Source of the DNA: an uncultured Collinsella sp.
GTDB taxonomy: Bacteria > Actinomycetota > Coriobacteriia > Coriobacteriales > Coriobacteriaceae
Direction of reading: 5' to 3'
Assembly (NCBI GenBank): GCA_958372035.1
Contig: CATXML010000076.1
Span: 1-6,277 of the forward strand
DNA: 6,277 bases
Position numbers and translations under genes: made by a program. The notes beneath the pieces were generated by a model. It did no database searches. It worked only from the letters and a program-made list of their open reading frames with translations, and was not told the DNA's origin. Positions 5,508-6,277 of this stretch are shown here, piece after piece. Positions within the stretch are counted from its first letter, which is position 1. The number at the start of each line of letters is the position of its first letter.

Positions 5508-6263
5508 CTATTTGCTAGCTTTTGACGAGCCCCCGCTCGCCTTTTGATATTCGTCCTTAAAGGCCTTGAACATACCGCGCGTCTTGCCGAGCTGCTTGCC
5601 CAGCGCGCGACTGCCCTTGTCCACGGCGACCGAACCCTTGTCATCGAGCACCTTAGCGCCCTTCTTGACCTTATCGCCCACCACGACGCTTGCCTCGGCG
5701 GCCTTGGCAGCCGCGCCGCCCGAATACCCGAGCGACTTGACCTCGTCCGAAACGATCATCGCGCCGTCCGCATAGCCGCGCAGCATCGTCGGCGGCATCT
5801 GCGTGTCGCCCACCAGCACACTCGAGGCAGTGCCAGTGGTCACATAGAATGTCTGCACGATACCCGAACGCGGCTTGAACTCCACATCCGAGCAATAGCC
5901 CACGACATCGCCCGACTCCGTGCGCACGTCCATGCCAACCCAGATAATGCAATCGTCCAGGTTGATGTCGAGGCGCTTGGCCGCAGCGGCATCGTAGGTG
6001 CCCTTGACGTCGTCAACTGCGATGGCGCCCTCGTAGACGCCAATGGCATCGAGCGCCACAAAGCGGTCGGGGCGCTCGATCATACCCGCGATATCGGACT
6101 GGCGAACCATAAAGCCCACCACGCGTGTGCCGCCCGGGGTAAAGACCGGAAAGTGAATCTTGCCGAGCTTTTTAGGGCTGCGCGGCGTGCCGTCTTTTTT
6201 AGTGCGCTTATCCTCGGTAGGCTTGCGATAGATCTTGGCGCCGACAAAATCCCCGGCGCGCAT
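5508..6263 (-). CDS. PRC-barrel domain protein with basic C-terminal tail
   Basis: 251 residues, no signal peptide or membrane helix, so probably cytosolic. A PRC-barrel-like repeat lies in the N-terminal half (about 34-95, around GKIHFPVF and VVGFMVRQSDIAG) and a second at about 105-150 (VGMDV, then DVVGYCSDVEF and IVQTFYVTTG). A Gly/Ala-rich linker (about 180-195) leads to a Lys-rich tail (195-251) that could bind RNA, DNA or acidic membrane. Known: PRC barrels occur in the ribosome-maturation factor RimM, photosynthetic reaction-centre subunit H and many small actinobacterial proteins; they are generally protein-interaction modules. The substrate or partner here is unknown. The same domain type forms the N-terminus of the 3708-1864 protein, so a functional link is conceivable but unproven. 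Start: ATG 6263 with GAGG four nt upstream; the frame stays open to the window edge, so a longer N-terminus cannot be excluded. Confidence 0.75.
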   Translation of the reverse strand: MRAGDFVGAKIYRKPTEDKRTKKDGTPRSPKKLGKIHFPVFTPGGTRVVGFMVRQSDIAGMIERPDRFVALDAIGVYEGAIAVDDVKGTYDAAAAKRLDINLDDCIIWVGMDVRTESGDVVGYCSDVEFKPRSGIVQTFYVTTGTASSVLVGDTQMPPTMLRGYADGAMIVSDEVKSLGYSGGAAAKAAEASVVVGDKVKKGAKVLDDKGSVAVDKGSRALGKQLGKTRGMFKAFKDEYQKASGGSSKASK

Positions 6264-6277
6264 TATGCCTCGGTCGA

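Overview
The window looks like a chromosomal segment of a high-GC actinobacterium of the class Coriobacteriia, most likely Collinsella or a close relative. This rests on base composition, GTG starts, and the combination of an NRAMP-related transporter, a PRC-barrel/MgtE-type protein and a divergent cell-envelope NodB protein. The genus is an inference from memory; no search was run. All four supported genes lie on the minus strand, so transcription runs from high to low coordinates.

Reading in the direction of transcription: (1) 6263-5508, a PRC-barrel protein with a basic tail; (2) a perfect 11-bp hairpin, then 5435-4029, a membrane-anchored protein with a DUF348/G5-like stalk and a polysaccharide-deacetylase (NodB) fold that has lost most of its metal and catalytic residues; (3) 4028-3709, a 320-bp gap with a small hairpin repeat, promoter-like sequences and a leader of about 200 nt that can fold but matches no riboswitch class I know; (4) 3708-1864, a 614-residue protein with PRC-barrel repeats, the MgtE cytosolic Mg2+-sensor module and a five-helix membrane domain without the MgtE pore signatures; (5) 1855-593, an NRAMP-superfamily transporter with the residue pattern of the NRMT magnesium branch rather than that of Mn/Fe NRAMPs, ending at a strong intrinsic terminator (570-540); (6) 1-539, a gene-poor stretch with a GC-rich hairpin and a lower-GC 228-bp segment bounded by 33-bp imperfect inverted repeats, resembling a small non-autonomous mobile element.

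The most interesting unit is the two-gene operon 3708-593. A sensor of the MgtE type (normally part of a Mg2+ channel) appears to have a degenerate pore and is translationally coupled to an NRMT-like Mg2+ transporter. The simplest hypothesis is a split system in which the MgtE-like protein senses cytosolic Mg2+ and regulates, or stands beside, the NRMT that carries the ion. The other leading observation is the catalytically degenerate NodB protein next to it.
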